From Chloroflexota bacterium (GTDB lineage Bacteria; Chloroflexota; Anaerolineae; Caldilineales; Caldilineaceae): 64,000 nt of DNA. The position numbers were made by a program, and so were the translations under genes. This document shows, piece after piece, positions 27,546 to 37,372 of the stretch; position 1 is the first letter of the stretch, and each line of letters opens with the position of its first letter. Location of the stretch: positions 62,001 through 126,000 of the forward strand of contig JAGWYN010000001.1 of NCBI GenBank assembly GCA_018969295.1, read 5' to 3'. Below the pieces are notes generated by a model. It was given only the letters and a program-made list of their open reading frames with translations, was not told the origin of the DNA and ran no database searches.

Positions 27546-28259
27546 TCAGCGGCTTTGGGCCTGTCTGGCCGGGAGTGCGATGACGATGATGCGGTGTGAA
27601 TTGGCGTTGCGCGGCCAACAAGAGACCAAAGTCAGCCGGCTGTCGGGGGTAGACTGGATATAGTGGGCGTTTTCACGACGCTGTTGCTCGGTCGCGGTTT
27701 CTTCAGGCACGATCAAAATTTCATCGACCACGTAGGTGTACTGGCGTCTGCCGGCCAACAGCTCGACAGTGTCCCCGCGCTGAAGGCGATCCAGCTCTCG
27801 GAAGACGGCTCCTTGGATGTTGTTATGCCCGCTGAGGACGATGTTGCCGGGCTGGCCAGGGAGGGCGCTGTTTTTATGCCAGCCGGCCGCATAAGACGCT
27901 GTATCCCATTCTGTGAGGAAGGCCCCGGACTCGGTGGCGCGGCTGCTCCAACCGAGTTCGACCACTGGCATGTCCGCCGCGATCGCTGGGATCAGCAGAC
28001 GGCTGGGCAAGATCGGTTTGGCATCTGGCTGGTGAAGCAGAGGGGCACGGAAAGGTGCTGGTGGGCGTTGTGCAGAGGGGACGTCACGCCTGTCCACAAA
28101 GTGCCCGGCCAGCTCAGGGGCTTTCGCTGCTCCTGGCAGTTCCGCAGCTGCCGCGCTGCGTCCACACCCAGCCAGGCTGAGTCCAAGCAGGGCAACGGCC
28201 ACGGCGACAAGTGACCCTTTTTTCTGATTTTTGCTGTACAACGCCCTGCTTCGCATCAT
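27546..28259 (-). CDS. Sortase-family transpeptidase with lipoprotein signal
   Basis: 237 residues. The catalytic triad of sortases is readable: His in IVLSGHNNIQGAVF, Cys in LTLVSCWPRN, and Arg in NSHRIIVIALP. Sortases cleave a sorting signal and join the protein to an amine. Unusually, the N-terminus is not a simple membrane anchor but a lipoprotein signal: KKGSLVAVAVALLGLSLAGC with the lipobox cysteine at about 32, followed by a Pro/Ala-rich linker. In a bacterium without thick peptidoglycan the role is unclear. No sortase substrate with an LPxTG-like tail was seen in the window. Start at 28259 or one codon later. Confidence 0.85.
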   Translation of the reverse strand: MMRSRALYSKNQKKGSLVAVAVALLGLSLAGCGRSAAAAELPGAAKAPELAGHFVDRRDVPSAQRPPAPFRAPLLHQPDAKPILPSRLLIPAIAADMPVVELGWSSRATESGAFLTEWDTASYAAGWHKNSALPGQPGNIVLSGHNNIQGAVFRELDRLQRGDTVELLAGRRQYTYVVDEILIVPEETATEQQRRENAHYIQSTPDSRLTLVSCWPRNANSHRIIVIALPARQAQSR

Positions 28260-28302
28260 CTTGCCTGCTTCTGTGGACCAACCCTGGTTGTTGTTTATAT
28301 CA

Positions 28303-29907
28303 TCAGACCAGACTGTTTGCCAAGACTTCCAACGCTGCATTGCGTCCGTTGACGCCGATCACACTCCCACCGGGGTGGGTGGCGGCACCGCACAGGTAGA
28401 GTTGCTCCATCGGTGTCCGGTAGGCCAGCCGTTTCTCCCACAAATACTCGGGCAGAATTTCACCCTGAAAGATGTGCCCGCCGCTCAGACCGACTTTGGC
28501 TTCGATGTCAGGAGGGCCCAGCACCTCCATCCGTTCGATCGCGTCGGGAAAATTGCTGACATAGCGGGCAATCGATGCGATCGCCCGCTCCCCGACTTCG
28601 TCGCGTCGGCTGTTCCAGTTGCCTTCGGCAAAGGTATGGGGCACATATTGGGCGAACACGCTCATCAGGTGTCGTCCGGCTGGCACAATGCTGGGGTCGA
28701 AGGTGCTCTGGATGTAGAGCTCGGTCCACAGCCGCGGGGGCAGGTGGCCAGCCTGGGCGAGCGGATGGTAGGCTTTCCATTCCTCTTTGGTCAGCGGGGT
28801 GTTGATCTGTCCGCGGTGAATGTGTTCGGACTCTGGGCGGGCTGTAAAAATTGGGAGCTCGGTCAAGGCAAGGGTCACTTTGACGGTACAGCCCTGCTGG
28901 GGGATTGCTTCAACCTGGGCACGCCACGCTGCGTCCGCTGCATCGCCGAGCAGACGCAGCGTGGTGCGCGGGTCGGCATTGGAGATGACTGCTCTGGCGG
29001 AGATGCGTTCTCCTCCTGCCAGTTCTACGCCTTCCCCGGGCAGGATGCGCGCGACAGGGACGCCTGTTGCGAGGGTGGCGCCCAGGTCGCGCGCCAGGTC
29101 AGCCAGAATAAAAGAGACAGTCCCCATCCCGCCCCGCACATACCCCCAGGTGCCCGTGGTGCCGAACAGCCGACCAGAGGAATGGTGAAAATTGACGGAG
29201 GCCGTGCCGGGGTCGTGGGGGCTGGCATTCGTGCCGATCACCCCCTGCCCCAGAAATGCGCTCTGCAGGGTTTCGTTGTGGAGATACTCCTCGACGTAGT
29301 CGACCATTGACCAGTTCAGCACCAGATTGAGTGCCTCTGGGTCCCCCTTGAGCCGCTCTTCGATCTGTTGGCGGGTAGGATGGCGGCAGAGCCAGAGATC
29401 TTCGTCGGTGGGGGGGCGCAGGGCGGCACGCGCCCTGCGCATGGTGTCGCTCATCGCCCGCCAGCCTGCGACATCGCGCGGAGAGAAGCGGCGAATCTCC
29501 TCTTCGCAGCGGGCGTCGTCGTCCCAGAGTTGGATGCTGCTGCCGTCGTCGAAGGGCACAAACATGCCTGAGGTCGCCGGCGTCCAGTGCAGCCCGTAGT
29601 CGACCATTCGCAGTTCGTCGATCACGACCGGGTGGAGCAACCCACACAGATAGGCACAAGGCGAGACACGGTACCCTGGCCAGGTCTCCTCGATCGTACA
29701 AGCCCCGCCCAGGCGCTCGCGCGCTTCAAGCACCAGCACCTGTTTGCCGGCACGCGCCAGATAGGCGGCACAGGCAAGCCCATTGTGCCCTCCGCCCACG
29801 ATGACTGCGTCCCAATGTTGCTCTGCCAGGAGGCGGACGGGGGCTGGCAGGCCGACGCGCCCCAAGGTTGCACGTGCCGTGGGTTGGGCAGAGAGTGAAA
29901 CTGGCAT
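28303..29907 (-). CDS. FAD-dependent oxidoreductase, phytoene-desaturase/PYROXD2-like
   Basis: 534 residues. An N-terminal Rossmann dinucleotide fold is clear: DAVIVGGGHNGLACAAYLARAG followed 20 residues later by the acidic end of strand 2 (VLEARERLGGACTIEE). The C-terminal FAD motif LYLCGAATHPGGSVIGVNGRNAA is also present. This is the COG1233 group (phytoene dehydrogenases and relatives), most like PYROXD2-type proteins. No crtB or other carotenoid gene is adjacent, so carotenoid desaturation is not supported. The ATG at 29907 has GGAGGT upstream. Confidence 0.88.
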   Translation of the reverse strand: MPVSLSAQPTARATLGRVGLPAPVRLLAEQHWDAVIVGGGHNGLACAAYLARAGKQVLVLEARERLGGACTIEETWPGYRVSPCAYLCGLLHPVVIDELRMVDYGLHWTPATSGMFVPFDDGSSIQLWDDDARCEEEIRRFSPRDVAGWRAMSDTMRRARAALRPPTDEDLWLCRHPTRQQIEERLKGDPEALNLVLNWSMVDYVEEYLHNETLQSAFLGQGVIGTNASPHDPGTASVNFHHSSGRLFGTTGTWGYVRGGMGTVSFILADLARDLGATLATGVPVARILPGEGVELAGGERISARAVISNADPRTTLRLLGDAADAAWRAQVEAIPQQGCTVKVTLALTELPIFTARPESEHIHRGQINTPLTKEEWKAYHPLAQAGHLPPRLWTELYIQSTFDPSIVPAGRHLMSVFAQYVPHTFAEGNWNSRRDEVGERAIASIARYVSNFPDAIERMEVLGPPDIEAKVGLSGGHIFQGEILPEYLWEKRLAYRTPMEQLYLCGAATHPGGSVIGVNGRNAALEVLANSLV

Positions 29908-30018
29908 GGCGTTGACCTCCGTTGTGTCTGTGCTGTGAATGTGGTGGGTGCCTGCCGCAGTCGGCCACAGGGCTGCAGGTCCCTGCAGCAGGAAGCTCTC
30001 TGGCAGGCTGGATGTTTG

Positions 30019-31527
30019 TCAGCGGCGAAAGCGGCGTGGCCGGCGGCCCTCCCCGCTGGCTGCGCTGGCCGGCTGGCCCGGAATGGCCGGCAGCGGTCTG
30101 TGGCTTTTCATCCCGCTGCGCAGGACGCGCTCCATTTCGGCCACGACGAGCGGGTCGGTTTCAAGCGGTGTGTAGGCAGCCAGCCGTTGTTCCACTTCAT
30201 CGACGGCTCGCTGCCAGAGCGAGCGGGCCCCTGCGCGCTGCCATGCTTCCCGATTTTTGCGGTCGTACACAGCACCTGGCAGGTAGAGCTGTTCTTCCCA
30301 GTGGGTCAGCGTGTGCCCGGCTGTAATCAAATGCAGATCGGCAAGTTGTGCTTCGACCAGGGCCTGTGTGGGGAGATCGTCGACCACCTTCAATGGCTTG
30401 ACCAGCTGCAACGCCTGGCCGCAGACTTCGTTGTCAAAGACCAGCTTGGGCAGACTGAAGACCAACACGAAGTCGAGCATCCCGGGTCCAGAGACTGAGT
30501 TGACCCCAGCCAGCGCTGCCAGCAGCGCACTGCCGAAGGTCTCGGCACCCGCCTGCGCATCCAGATCTTTGGCATCGCTCAGCGCCATGTAGGCCTGGAC
30601 CGGGATCCCCAGCCGTCTGCCGAGCTGGGCGTTGAGGACGTTGAGTGCAAGTGCCTGCACACCGAGCATCGGCGCAGTGGTCTCGCGCATGTGAAATTCG
30701 GCGGGGGCTCCGCCGTAGAGCACAGGGGCCCCAGGCCGCAGGATCTGGGCCATGACAATCCCGGCCAGGGTATCTACTGCATGAAACACGGCAGCGCCGA
30801 CCAGGGTCACCGGTGCTGTCAGCCCCATCAAGGTGACCGGCACAATTTCGACAGGGATCCCCGCCTCTACACAGTCGATCAGGTTTTGGCAGGAATCTTC
30901 TCCGTAGCGAAAATTGCCGGTCGCTGTGACTGTGAAAATTGCCAGCGGCCGTTCGATCAGATCTTGACGGTCACGGCGGAAAAGCTGCATCAGCTCGACC
31001 ATGCGCGGGGTGCCCTGCTCGGTGAAAGCCCCGGAAACGACCGGACGGGTGGAGTGCGTCAGACAGAGCAGCAGCCGCCAGGCATCTGAGACCTCCGCCT
31101 CGATATCGTCGCCGGTAGAGAAGGCAGTGGCAAGGTAGCGAATATGCTCCAGACCGTCGCAGAGCCGCACATAGTCGACAAAATCGGCGGTGGTCGCCCC
31201 CCGTGTGACGCCGCTCCGATGGTCCTGTATCTTGAGGCCGCTGGAACCCGGAACGAAGTGGACGTGGTGGCCGCCGACTGTGGCGTGGGGCAGGCCTGCC
31301 CGATCGTACAGCGTGAAAGCCGCAGGGACCAGAGCCAGCGCCCGGTCGACGACATCTGCCGGAAAAAGTATCCGCCCATCGGCGGTGCTCTTCAGCCCGG
31401 CTGCCAGCATCCGTCGGTACAAAGCCGGCCCACGCACTTCAATCCCGACGGTCGCCAAGATCGAACGCGCTTCATCCAGGATCCGGTCCAGCAACGCCGG
31501 GCCAGCCACAGAGAGGTTGGGATACAT
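30019..31527 (-). CDS. MttB-family methyltransferase, non-pyrrolysine type
   Basis: 502 residues of the trimethylamine methyltransferase (MttB) superfamily, TIM-barrel enzymes that move a methyl group from a quaternary or tertiary amine to a corrinoid protein. Family features include [19 protein letters not shown] near the start, [19 protein letters not shown] and [24 protein letters not shown]. The frame is full length with no internal amber codon, so it belongs to the non-pyrrolysine branch, which includes glycine-betaine and proline-betaine enzymes. No corrinoid protein or reactivase gene is adjacent. ATG at 31527 follows AAGGTG, 8 bp after the M23 gene. Confidence 0.85.
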   Translation of the reverse strand: MYPNLSVAGPALLDRILDEARSILATVGIEVRGPALYRRMLAAGLKSTADGRILFPADVVDRALALVPAAFTLYDRAGLPHATVGGHHVHFVPGSSGLKIQDHRSGVTRGATTADFVDYVRLCDGLEHIRYLATAFSTGDDIEAEVSDAWRLLLCLTHSTRPVVSGAFTEQGTPRMVELMQLFRRDRQDLIERPLAIFTVTATGNFRYGEDSCQNLIDCVEAGIPVEIVPVTLMGLTAPVTLVGAAVFHAVDTLAGIVMAQILRPGAPVLYGGAPAEFHMRETTAPMLGVQALALNVLNAQLGRRLGIPVQAYMALSDAKDLDAQAGAETFGSALLAALAGVNSVSGPGMLDFVLVFSLPKLVFDNEVCGQALQLVKPLKVVDDLPTQALVEAQLADLHLITAGHTLTHWEEQLYLPGAVYDRKNREAWQRAGARSLWQRAVDEVEQRLAAYTPLETDPLVVAEMERVLRSGMKSHRPLPAIPGQPASAASGEGRRPRRFRR

Positions 31528-31535
31528 GGGGCACC

Positions 31536-33065
31536 TTATTGCTTGGTTCTGATCTCAACGAAGGTCGTCTGTCCCTCGCGCACAAAAAATTCGGCCCGCA
31601 CTGCCTCTCCTTGCACATTGCCGATCAGCACATAGTAGCCTGCTGGCACATCCCCCATGGCCCCGTTTTCTCCCCAGGAGGGATTGGGGAGGAGGTTTTC
31701 GTTGTCGAGATAGGTTTCGATCTGCCGGCCCCAGACGGCCCGCCCCTCCTCGAAGCGGGCCAGGGTCAACCGGGCGCCCGGCCAGGAGCGCCCATCGGCG
31801 GTTACCAGGCGCACAGCCACTGCCCCCTCTCCTGCCCCTGGCTGGACCCACAGATACGGGTTGATGCTATTTTGATAGGTATTGGCGCCGGCCCGGATCT
31901 CCAGGTGCAGGTGAGGGCCGATGGCGATGCCAGTCATGCCGACTTCACCGACAATGTCGTCTGGAGCAACCCGCTGACCTTGGGCAACCGTTACCCGGCT
32001 GAGATGGCCGTACAAAAGGAAGACATCGATTTCCCCCCCGGCCACCGGCAGTTTGCGGTCGAGCTGAATGACAACCGTGTTGCCGTAGAAATTGGGATAC
32101 GGGCCCATCGCGACCGGGTCGTCCAACCCGGCAAAGACAACCACCCCTGGCGCTGCTGCGCGCACCGGGGTCCCCCAACGATTGGCGATGTCGATCCCAT
32201 GGTGCGGGCGATACTGGCCACCAGCGGTCGAGCCGAACTGATAGGAGGGAGCCGCCACCTTGTTGAACTCTGTGTTGAGAAAAGGCGATTCAATCCAGAA
32301 GTGGTCGTTTTCTTCGGGCAATTTGGGTTGGAAGGAGGCCCAGACCCGGGCTGGCCCTGCGAGGGTCAGCGGGGGCGGCATCCGTGCAGGCAGTTCGGTC
32401 GGCTCAGCGGCCAGCACAGCCACAGCAGTCGGCGTTGGTTTTGGGTCCACAGCCAGCTGCACCCCCTCCAGCGTAAAGAGCTGAATCTGGGACAAGGGGC
32501 CGTTGACCACTTCTTCAAAAACCGTCGGCAGCTCAGCGAGATCGACCAGCGTCTGTGGCGATGCTGGCCGCAGCGGTTGGAGCGCCTGCAAGTCAACCGG
32601 GAAGAGGCCCATCAGCTCGGGTTGCTTGCCGATAGACGGAATGGCTGCCGCAAAACGCTCCACAGGGGCCCCCGCCACGCGCAGCGAACGGCGAGGGTCC
32701 GGGGTCGGCGTGACAATTTCGATCTGGGCAAGTTCGCTGCTGTCGATCGCAGCGGGCGTGGCGGCTGAGGTCGGTGTGAAGGTGGGACGCAGACCGAGAA
32801 CAGTGTCGAGGAGGGGCTCTGGCTCGCGTTGGTCATGGACGACGACCTGTACGGGCTCTGCTGCGCGATCGTCGGCGCTCCCGCGCGTCCAGATCAGCCA
32901 GCTGCTGGCCGCCAGCAGGGCGCACGCTGCGCTGCCGCGCACCAGCCGGGGGATCCAGGAAGGTTGAGGGCGGGTTGTCGTAGGCAGGATCACCTGGGCC
33001 GTGCCGCGCGCTTGTGGTACACTGTAGCTGGGCCGGCCAGAGGGTCTGTCCTCAGGTTGAAACAA
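31536..33065 (-). CDS. Membrane-anchored M23 (LytM-type) peptidase
   Basis: Peptidoglycan-type metalloendopeptidase or its regulator outside the membrane. After a cytoplasmic N-terminus comes one membrane helix ([15 protein letters not shown]), then a ~230-residue Pro/Thr/Ala-rich stalk, then the M23 domain with the zinc ligands in [10 protein letters not shown] (HxxxD) and GPHLHLEI (HxH). A final ~80 residues form a beta-rich tail. The start is unresolved: TTG at 33065 is used, GTG at 32993 is the alternative, and an ATG at 33188 would overlap the divergent trmD gene by ~80 bp. First gene of a minus-strand run with mttB. Confidence 0.82.
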   Translation of the reverse strand: MFQPEDRPSGRPSYSVPQARGTAQVILPTTTRPQPSWIPRLVRGSAACALLAASSWLIWTRGSADDRAAEPVQVVVHDQREPEPLLDTVLGLRPTFTPTSAATPAAIDSSELAQIEIVTPTPDPRRSLRVAGAPVERFAAAIPSIGKQPELMGLFPVDLQALQPLRPASPQTLVDLAELPTVFEEVVNGPLSQIQLFTLEGVQLAVDPKPTPTAVAVLAAEPTELPARMPPPLTLAGPARVWASFQPKLPEENDHFWIESPFLNTEFNKVAAPSYQFGSTAGGQYRPHHGIDIANRWGTPVRAAAPGVVVFAGLDDPVAMGPYPNFYGNTVVIQLDRKLPVAGGEIDVFLLYGHLSRVTVAQGQRVAPDDIVGEVGMTGIAIGPHLHLEIRAGANTYQNSINPYLWVQPGAGEGAVAVRLVTADGRSWPGARLTLARFEEGRAVWGRQIETYLDNENLLPNPSWGENGAMGDVPAGYYVLIGNVQGEAVRAEFFVREGQTTFVEIRTKQ

Positions 33066-33107
33066 GCTTGTTCCAGGAACCTTGCTGGCTGGGATGGAGG
33101 AATCAGC

Positions 33108-34025
33108 ATGTTGGCCGACAACGAATCCAGAGAACCGCCTTCTGATGACAGTGAAAAAACGGTTGAGACTCAAGTTACTCCCTTTCATCGCATCCACTTC
33201 GACCTCTTCACCCTCTTCCCAGCAATGTTTGTCAGCCCCTTCGGAGAGAGCATCGTTGCCCGGGCATTGGCGCGCGCACTGATTTCGATCTGTCTCCACA
33301 ACATTCGCGACTTCACTGCCGACCGCCACCACATCTGCGATGACACACCCTACGGCGGTGGAGGGGGCATGGTCATGAAACCCGAACCGATCGTGCGTGC
33401 ACTCGAAACAGTTCTGTCTCGCCCGCCTGGCTGGTCGTTGTCGGTTCAGGCCCCTTCCTCTCCCCTCCCCGACTGGAATCCAGATGCCCCGGTCTCACTG
33501 CCCACAGAGCTGCCGGTGATCCTCTTGAGCCCACAAGGGCGACCGCTGACCCAAGGCATCGTCGCAGAGCTGGCACAGCAGCGCAGGATCGCTCTGATCT
33601 GTGGACGCTACGAGGGGGTCGACGAGCGGGTGCGCCTCCAGCTGGCGACGCACGAGATCAGCCTCGGCGACTACGTGATCAGTGGCGGTGAACTGGCTGC
33701 CATGATCCTGGTCGACGCCATCACCCGTCTGCAACCGGGCGCTTTGGGCGATGATTCCGGCGCTCACCAGGACAGCCATTCGCCCGGACTGGATGGGCTG
33801 CTCGAAGGGCCGCACTACACACGCCCTCTTACCTTTCGGGGCCACAGCGTGCCTGCCATCCTGGTCAGCGGCCACCATGCCAATGTCACGCGTTGGCGCC
33901 GACAACAGGCCCTGTTGCGCACCTTGGAGCAGCGCCCCGATCTGCTCTCCCGGGCACGCTTGTCTGCTGCAGACCTTGCATTTTTGCGCCAGCACGGTTG
34001 GCCGACAGCTGAATCAGATCCATAA
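33108..34025 (+). CDS. trmD: tRNA (guanine-N1)-methyltransferase TrmD
   Basis: Methylates G37 of tRNAs to prevent frameshifting. 305 residues, longer than the usual ~250: about 28 extra residues precede the [11 protein letters not shown] motif and an insertion follows the PEPIVRALE region. Conserved parts are [48 protein letters not shown] and [15 protein letters not shown]. The ATG at 33108 has a strong GGAGG, which supports the long N-terminus. The usual partners rpsP and rimM are not upstream; an M23 peptidase gene is divergent instead. Confidence 0.95.
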   Translation: MLADNESREPPSDDSEKTVETQVTPFHRIHFDLFTLFPAMFVSPFGESIVARALARALISICLHNIRDFTADRHHICDDTPYGGGGGMVMKPEPIVRALETVLSRPPGWSLSVQAPSSPLPDWNPDAPVSLPTELPVILLSPQGRPLTQGIVAELAQQRRIALICGRYEGVDERVRLQLATHEISLGDYVISGGELAAMILVDAITRLQPGALGDDSGAHQDSHSPGLDGLLEGPHYTRPLTFRGHSVPAILVSGHHANVTRWRRQQALLRTLEQRPDLLSRARLSAADLAFLRQHGWPTAESDP

Positions 34026-34306
34026 TTTTTGACCTGGGCTCCTGGCCACCACACGCATCCCTCCCCCCCGGTTGATTGCGACCTCAGCCATTATAGAATG
34101 GTCAGGACAGCCGACAAAATTTCAAACAAGCGAGATTCTGCCTTTGGGAGCTGCAATATCGACGATCGACTCCCCTGTCAGTTTGGCAACAGCTGTCAAC
34201 TGTGCTATTGTGTTTGAGTTGAACCAACTGTAAGATGTAACACTTGCACGCGGACACTAGATGGACGTTCCGCTGTTGTGTATGATTGACGAAGGATATG
34301 TGTGTG
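34026..34306 (+). promoter_or_regulatory. trmD-rplS spacer with candidate promoters
   Basis: 281 bp without a gene. Two weak promoter candidates are seen: TTGATT (34072-34077), 16 bp, TAGAAT (34094-34099); and TTGTGT (34208-34213), 17 bp, TAAGAT (34231-34236). So rplS is likely transcribed on its own rather than only from trmD. I did not find a convincing ribosomal-protein autoregulatory leader, though no folding was done. Confidence 0.35.
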
Positions 34307-34669
34307 ATGACCAATGCACTGATGGCCTCTCTACAGCCAGAATTGAATGCCGGATTTCCTGACATTGCGCCAGGAGATACGGTTCGCGTCCATCAGCGAA
34401 TTGTCGAGGGGCGCAACGAGCGTATCCAGACATTTCAGGGTGTGATCATTGCGATGCGGGGTGGCAAGTCGGCAGGTGCCACCTACACGGTGCGTCGTAC
34501 CGGCGCACATGGTGTAGGGGTCGAGCGTACCTTTCCTGTGTACAGCACCACTGTGGAGAAGGTCGAAGTGCTGCGCAAGGCACGCGTCCGTCGCGCCCAG
34601 CTGTACTATCTGCGCGACCGACAGGGAAAATCGGCCAGACTGCGCGAAAAGCGTTTTCTCAAGGTGTAG
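34307..34669 (+). CDS. rplS: 50S ribosomal protein L19
   Basis: 120-residue ribosomal protein at the 30S-50S interface. Conserved features: [55 protein letters not shown] and a basic C-terminus with [21 protein letters not shown]. Of several in-frame starts (TTG 34286, ATG 34298, GTG 34304, ATG 34307), the last is best placed relative to GAAGGA at 34291-34296. It follows trmD, the usual order in bacteria, but with an unusually long spacer. Confidence 0.97.
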   Translation: MTNALMASLQPELNAGFPDIAPGDTVRVHQRIVEGRNERIQTFQGVIIAMRGGKSAGATYTVRRTGAHGVGVERTFPVYSTTVEKVEVLRKARVRRAQLYYLRDRQGKSARLREKRFLKV

Positions 34670-34845
34670 CTCAGAGCGGATTCTCAAGAGCCAGCGCTGA
34701 GTCTGTGCGAGAGGTTGGACCGGACCCCCATCCCGAGCCAGCGCTCATTGAACGGTTTACAGACCTCTCGCCCCAACACCCCAAAAAAGGCACCGAAACA
34801 AGTAGGTCGTCTGCCCCTCGTTGACCCTTCTGCAAGGAACCGACT

Positions 34846-36177
34846 GTGCTGCCCAGACCACCTGCTTTTCATGTGCTGGTCAAACCGACAGGCGCCCTCT
34901 GCAACCTCGACTGCTCCTACTGTTTTTTCCTCTCCAAAGAAATGCTCTATCCGGGGAGTCGTTTCCGGATGGCGGATGAACTGCTCGAAGCCTATCTTCG
35001 CCAGCTGATCGAGAGCCACACGGCACCTGAGGTGCAGGTGGCCTGGCAAGGGGGTGAGCCTACGCTGATGGGGCTGGCCTTTTTTGAACGATCGATCGAA
35101 CTGGTCGAAAAATATCGCAAGCCTGGCACCCGTGTGATCTATTCTCTGCAAACCAACGGCACGTTGATCGATGACGGCTGGGCACGGTTTTTGAAGCAGC
35201 ACAATTTTTTGGTTGGGATCAGCATCGATGGCCCGCAGCCGCTGCACGACGTCTATCGCGTCGACAAAGGCCAGCAACCCACCTTCGACAAGGTTCTGCG
35301 CGGGCTGCACTCCCTGCAGAAACAGGGGGTCGAATACAACACGCTGACGACCCTGCATCGGGCCAATGCCGACCATCCCCTCGAAGTGTACCGCTTTTTG
35401 CGCGACGAATGTCATTCTCGCTTTCTTCAGTTTATCCCGATCCTCGAACGGGTACCTGCTGGGGGCCAGGAGAGCGCTGCTCCGGGCTCTTCGTGGCGGG
35501 AGCGTCCTTTGTACAGGCAGGCAGGAGATCAGGTCACAGACCGTTCGTTGCGGCCAGAGCAGTACGGTGATTTTTTGATCGGGGTTTTCGAGGAGTGGGT
35601 GCGCCACGATGTCGGTCGAGTCTATGTGCAGATGTTTGATGTGGCGCTGGCCAACTGGCTCGGCGAGCCGCCTGGGCTCTGTGTGCACGCTCAGACCTGT
35701 GGGCTGGCCCTGGCGATCGAACACAACGGCGATCTGTATTCCTGCGATCACTTTGTCGAACCGGGATACCGGCTGGGCAATATTTTGGAGACCCCTCTAA
35801 TTGAGCTGGTCTCTTCTCCCCAGCAGCAGCGCTTTGGACAGGAGAAATTGGATTCTTTGCCCGGCTACTGCCGGGCCTGTGAGGTCCGCTTTGCCTGCCA
35901 CGGCGGTTGTCCCAAAGATCGGTTTCTGACGACGCCAGAGGGCGAGCCAGGCCTCAACTACCTCTGTGCTGGGTTCAAACGATTTTTCCATCACGTGGAC
36001 GAACCGATGCGTCGGATGGTTGCGCTGCTGCGCCAGCGCCGCGCGCCGGCGGAAATTATGCAGCACTACCAAGAGCAGGATCGCCGACTGGCAGCGGCGC
36101 TGGCCAGTGCCGGCCGCAACGATCCTTGTCCCTGTGGCAGTGGGAAGAAGTTCAAACAATGTCATGGGCGACTTTGA
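34846..36177 (+). CDS. Anaerobic sulfatase-maturase-like radical SAM/SPASM enzyme
   Basis: 443 residues. The radical SAM cluster is at Cys19, Cys23 and Cys26 in [20 protein letters not shown] and [13 protein letters not shown] follow; the SPASM cysteines appear in [37 protein letters not shown]. This matches anSME, which turns a Cys or Ser of sulfatases into formylglycine. The C-terminus ends with a SEC-C zinc motif, [16 protein letters not shown]. No sulfatase gene is in the window, so another protein substrate is possible. GTG start at 34846 after AAGGAA. Its last 14 bp overlap the M20 peptidase gene. Confidence 0.9.
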   Translation: MLPRPPAFHVLVKPTGALCNLDCSYCFFLSKEMLYPGSRFRMADELLEAYLRQLIESHTAPEVQVAWQGGEPTLMGLAFFERSIELVEKYRKPGTRVIYSLQTNGTLIDDGWARFLKQHNFLVGISIDGPQPLHDVYRVDKGQQPTFDKVLRGLHSLQKQGVEYNTLTTLHRANADHPLEVYRFLRDECHSRFLQFIPILERVPAGGQESAAPGSSWRERPLYRQAGDQVTDRSLRPEQYGDFLIGVFEEWVRHDVGRVYVQMFDVALANWLGEPPGLCVHAQTCGLALAIEHNGDLYSCDHFVEPGYRLGNILETPLIELVSSPQQQRFGQEKLDSLPGYCRACEVRFACHGGCPKDRFLTTPEGEPGLNYLCAGFKRFFHHVDEPMRRMVALLRQRRAPAEIMQHYQEQDRRLAAALASAGRNDPCPCGSGKKFKQCHGRL

Positions 36178-37351
36178 GACAGCGGAGGAGGCCAATCTGC
36201 AGACACAAATTTTGACCTATCTCCAAGAGCACCTGGACGAATATGTGGAGGACTTGCGCTGTCTGACTGCGGTCGACTCCGGCACGCACCACAAACCGGG
36301 TGTCGATGCGGTGCAGTCTTGGCTGCAAAACGAGCTTCAAACACTGGGTTTCACCGTTGAGCGAATTCCCCAGTCTGTGCTGGGTGACAACTTGCTTGCC
36401 CACCGCAAGGGGGGAGGTGGACAGCGCATCCTGCTGCTGGGCCACGCGGACACGGTGTTTCCGGTGGGCACGGCTGCTGCGCGCCCGCTGTGCATCGACG
36501 GCAACAGCGTGCTGGGACCCGGCACCTGCGACATGAAAGGTGGCCTCCTCACCGGCCTCTATGCGCTGCGGGCTTTGGACGCCGTGGGCTGGGAGCAGTA
36601 CGGTTCGGTGCACTTTCTGATCGTCAGCGACGAAGAGATCCAGGAACGCTGTGGGGTGCCGCTGATTCGACAGGCTGCACAGGCTGCAGATGTCGCCTTT
36701 ACGCTGGAGGCGGCACGGGCCAACGGCGACATTGTGACCGCACGCAAGAGCGCGGTGTGGGCGACGGTGCGTGTAGCGGGCCAGGCAGCACATGCCGGTG
36801 TCGAGCCCGAAAAGGGGCGCAACGCCATCCTTGCCCTGGCGCGTCACCTGGTCGAGATCGACCGGCTCAACAATTGGGTGCCGGGTGTCACTGTCAACAT
36901 TGGGCGGGTCGCAGGAGGCACACAGCCCAACGTGGTTGCCGAGGAAGCCTGGGCACAGCTGGATCTGCGGGCCTGGCGAGACGCCGACCTGCCTCCTCTG
37001 ATTGCGGAGATTCGTGCCCGGTTGGCCCAGCCTGTGCTCGACGGCACCCGAGCCGTTCTGGAGGTCGACCTGGCAATGGGGATGCCGGCCATGCAACACA
37101 CGCCTGCTGTGGCTGCGCTGGAGAGGTTGACACAACAGCTGGCAGCCCGGCTGGGGTTTTCTGTGGCTGGCACCCGTACGGGGGGGGCGTCGGATGCCAG
37201 CTTTGTCGCCGCCGAGGGGGTTCCTGTCCTCGATGGATTGGGCCCGATCGGAGGGTTGGACCACAGCCCGCAAGAGTATATTGAGCTTTCCAGCATTGTG
37301 CCGCGCACCGCGCTGTTGGCCCTGCTGCTGGCAGCGACAGGCGCTCGCTGA
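36164..37351 (+). CDS. M20-family metallopeptidase (carboxypeptidase G2-like)
   Basis: 395 residues with the two-zinc M20 active site: [28 protein letters not shown] and the catalytic glutamates of IVSDEEIQ. The dimerisation domain follows (residues about 175-290, with [15 protein letters not shown]). Closest by pattern to glutamate carboxypeptidase/ArgE-like enzymes that hydrolyse N-acyl or peptide bonds of amino acids. The ATG at 36164 lies inside the end of the radical SAM gene, implying coupling. A CoA transferase gene follows after 21 bp, so the three genes probably form an operon. Confidence 0.9.
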   Translation: MGDFETAEEANLQTQILTYLQEHLDEYVEDLRCLTAVDSGTHHKPGVDAVQSWLQNELQTLGFTVERIPQSVLGDNLLAHRKGGGGQRILLLGHADTVFPVGTAAARPLCIDGNSVLGPGTCDMKGGLLTGLYALRALDAVGWEQYGSVHFLIVSDEEIQERCGVPLIRQAAQAADVAFTLEAARANGDIVTARKSAVWATVRVAGQAAHAGVEPEKGRNAILALARHLVEIDRLNNWVPGVTVNIGRVAGGTQPNVVAEEAWAQLDLRAWRDADLPPLIAEIRARLAQPVLDGTRAVLEVDLAMGMPAMQHTPAVAALERLTQQLAARLGFSVAGTRTGGASDASFVAAEGVPVLDGLGPIGGLDHSPQEYIELSSIVPRTALLALLLAATGAR

Positions 37352-37372
37352 CAGGGCAGCTGCAGACTGAAG

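Noticed and set aside
28303..29907. Carotenoid pathway made of the CrtC-like lipoprotein and the phytoene-desaturase-like oxidoreductase
   Set aside because: They are more than 2.9 kb apart with unrelated genes between, no crtB/crtE is seen, and both belong to subgroups with non-carotenoid members.
30019..31527. Pyrrolysine-containing MttB
   Set aside because: The frame is uninterrupted over the normal length, with no in-frame amber codon to read through.
34688..34745. Direct 11 bp repeat GAGCCAGCGCT between rplS and the radical SAM gene
   Set aside because: Two copies at 34688 and 34735 only, no palindrome or promoter association; likely chance in GC-rich DNA.
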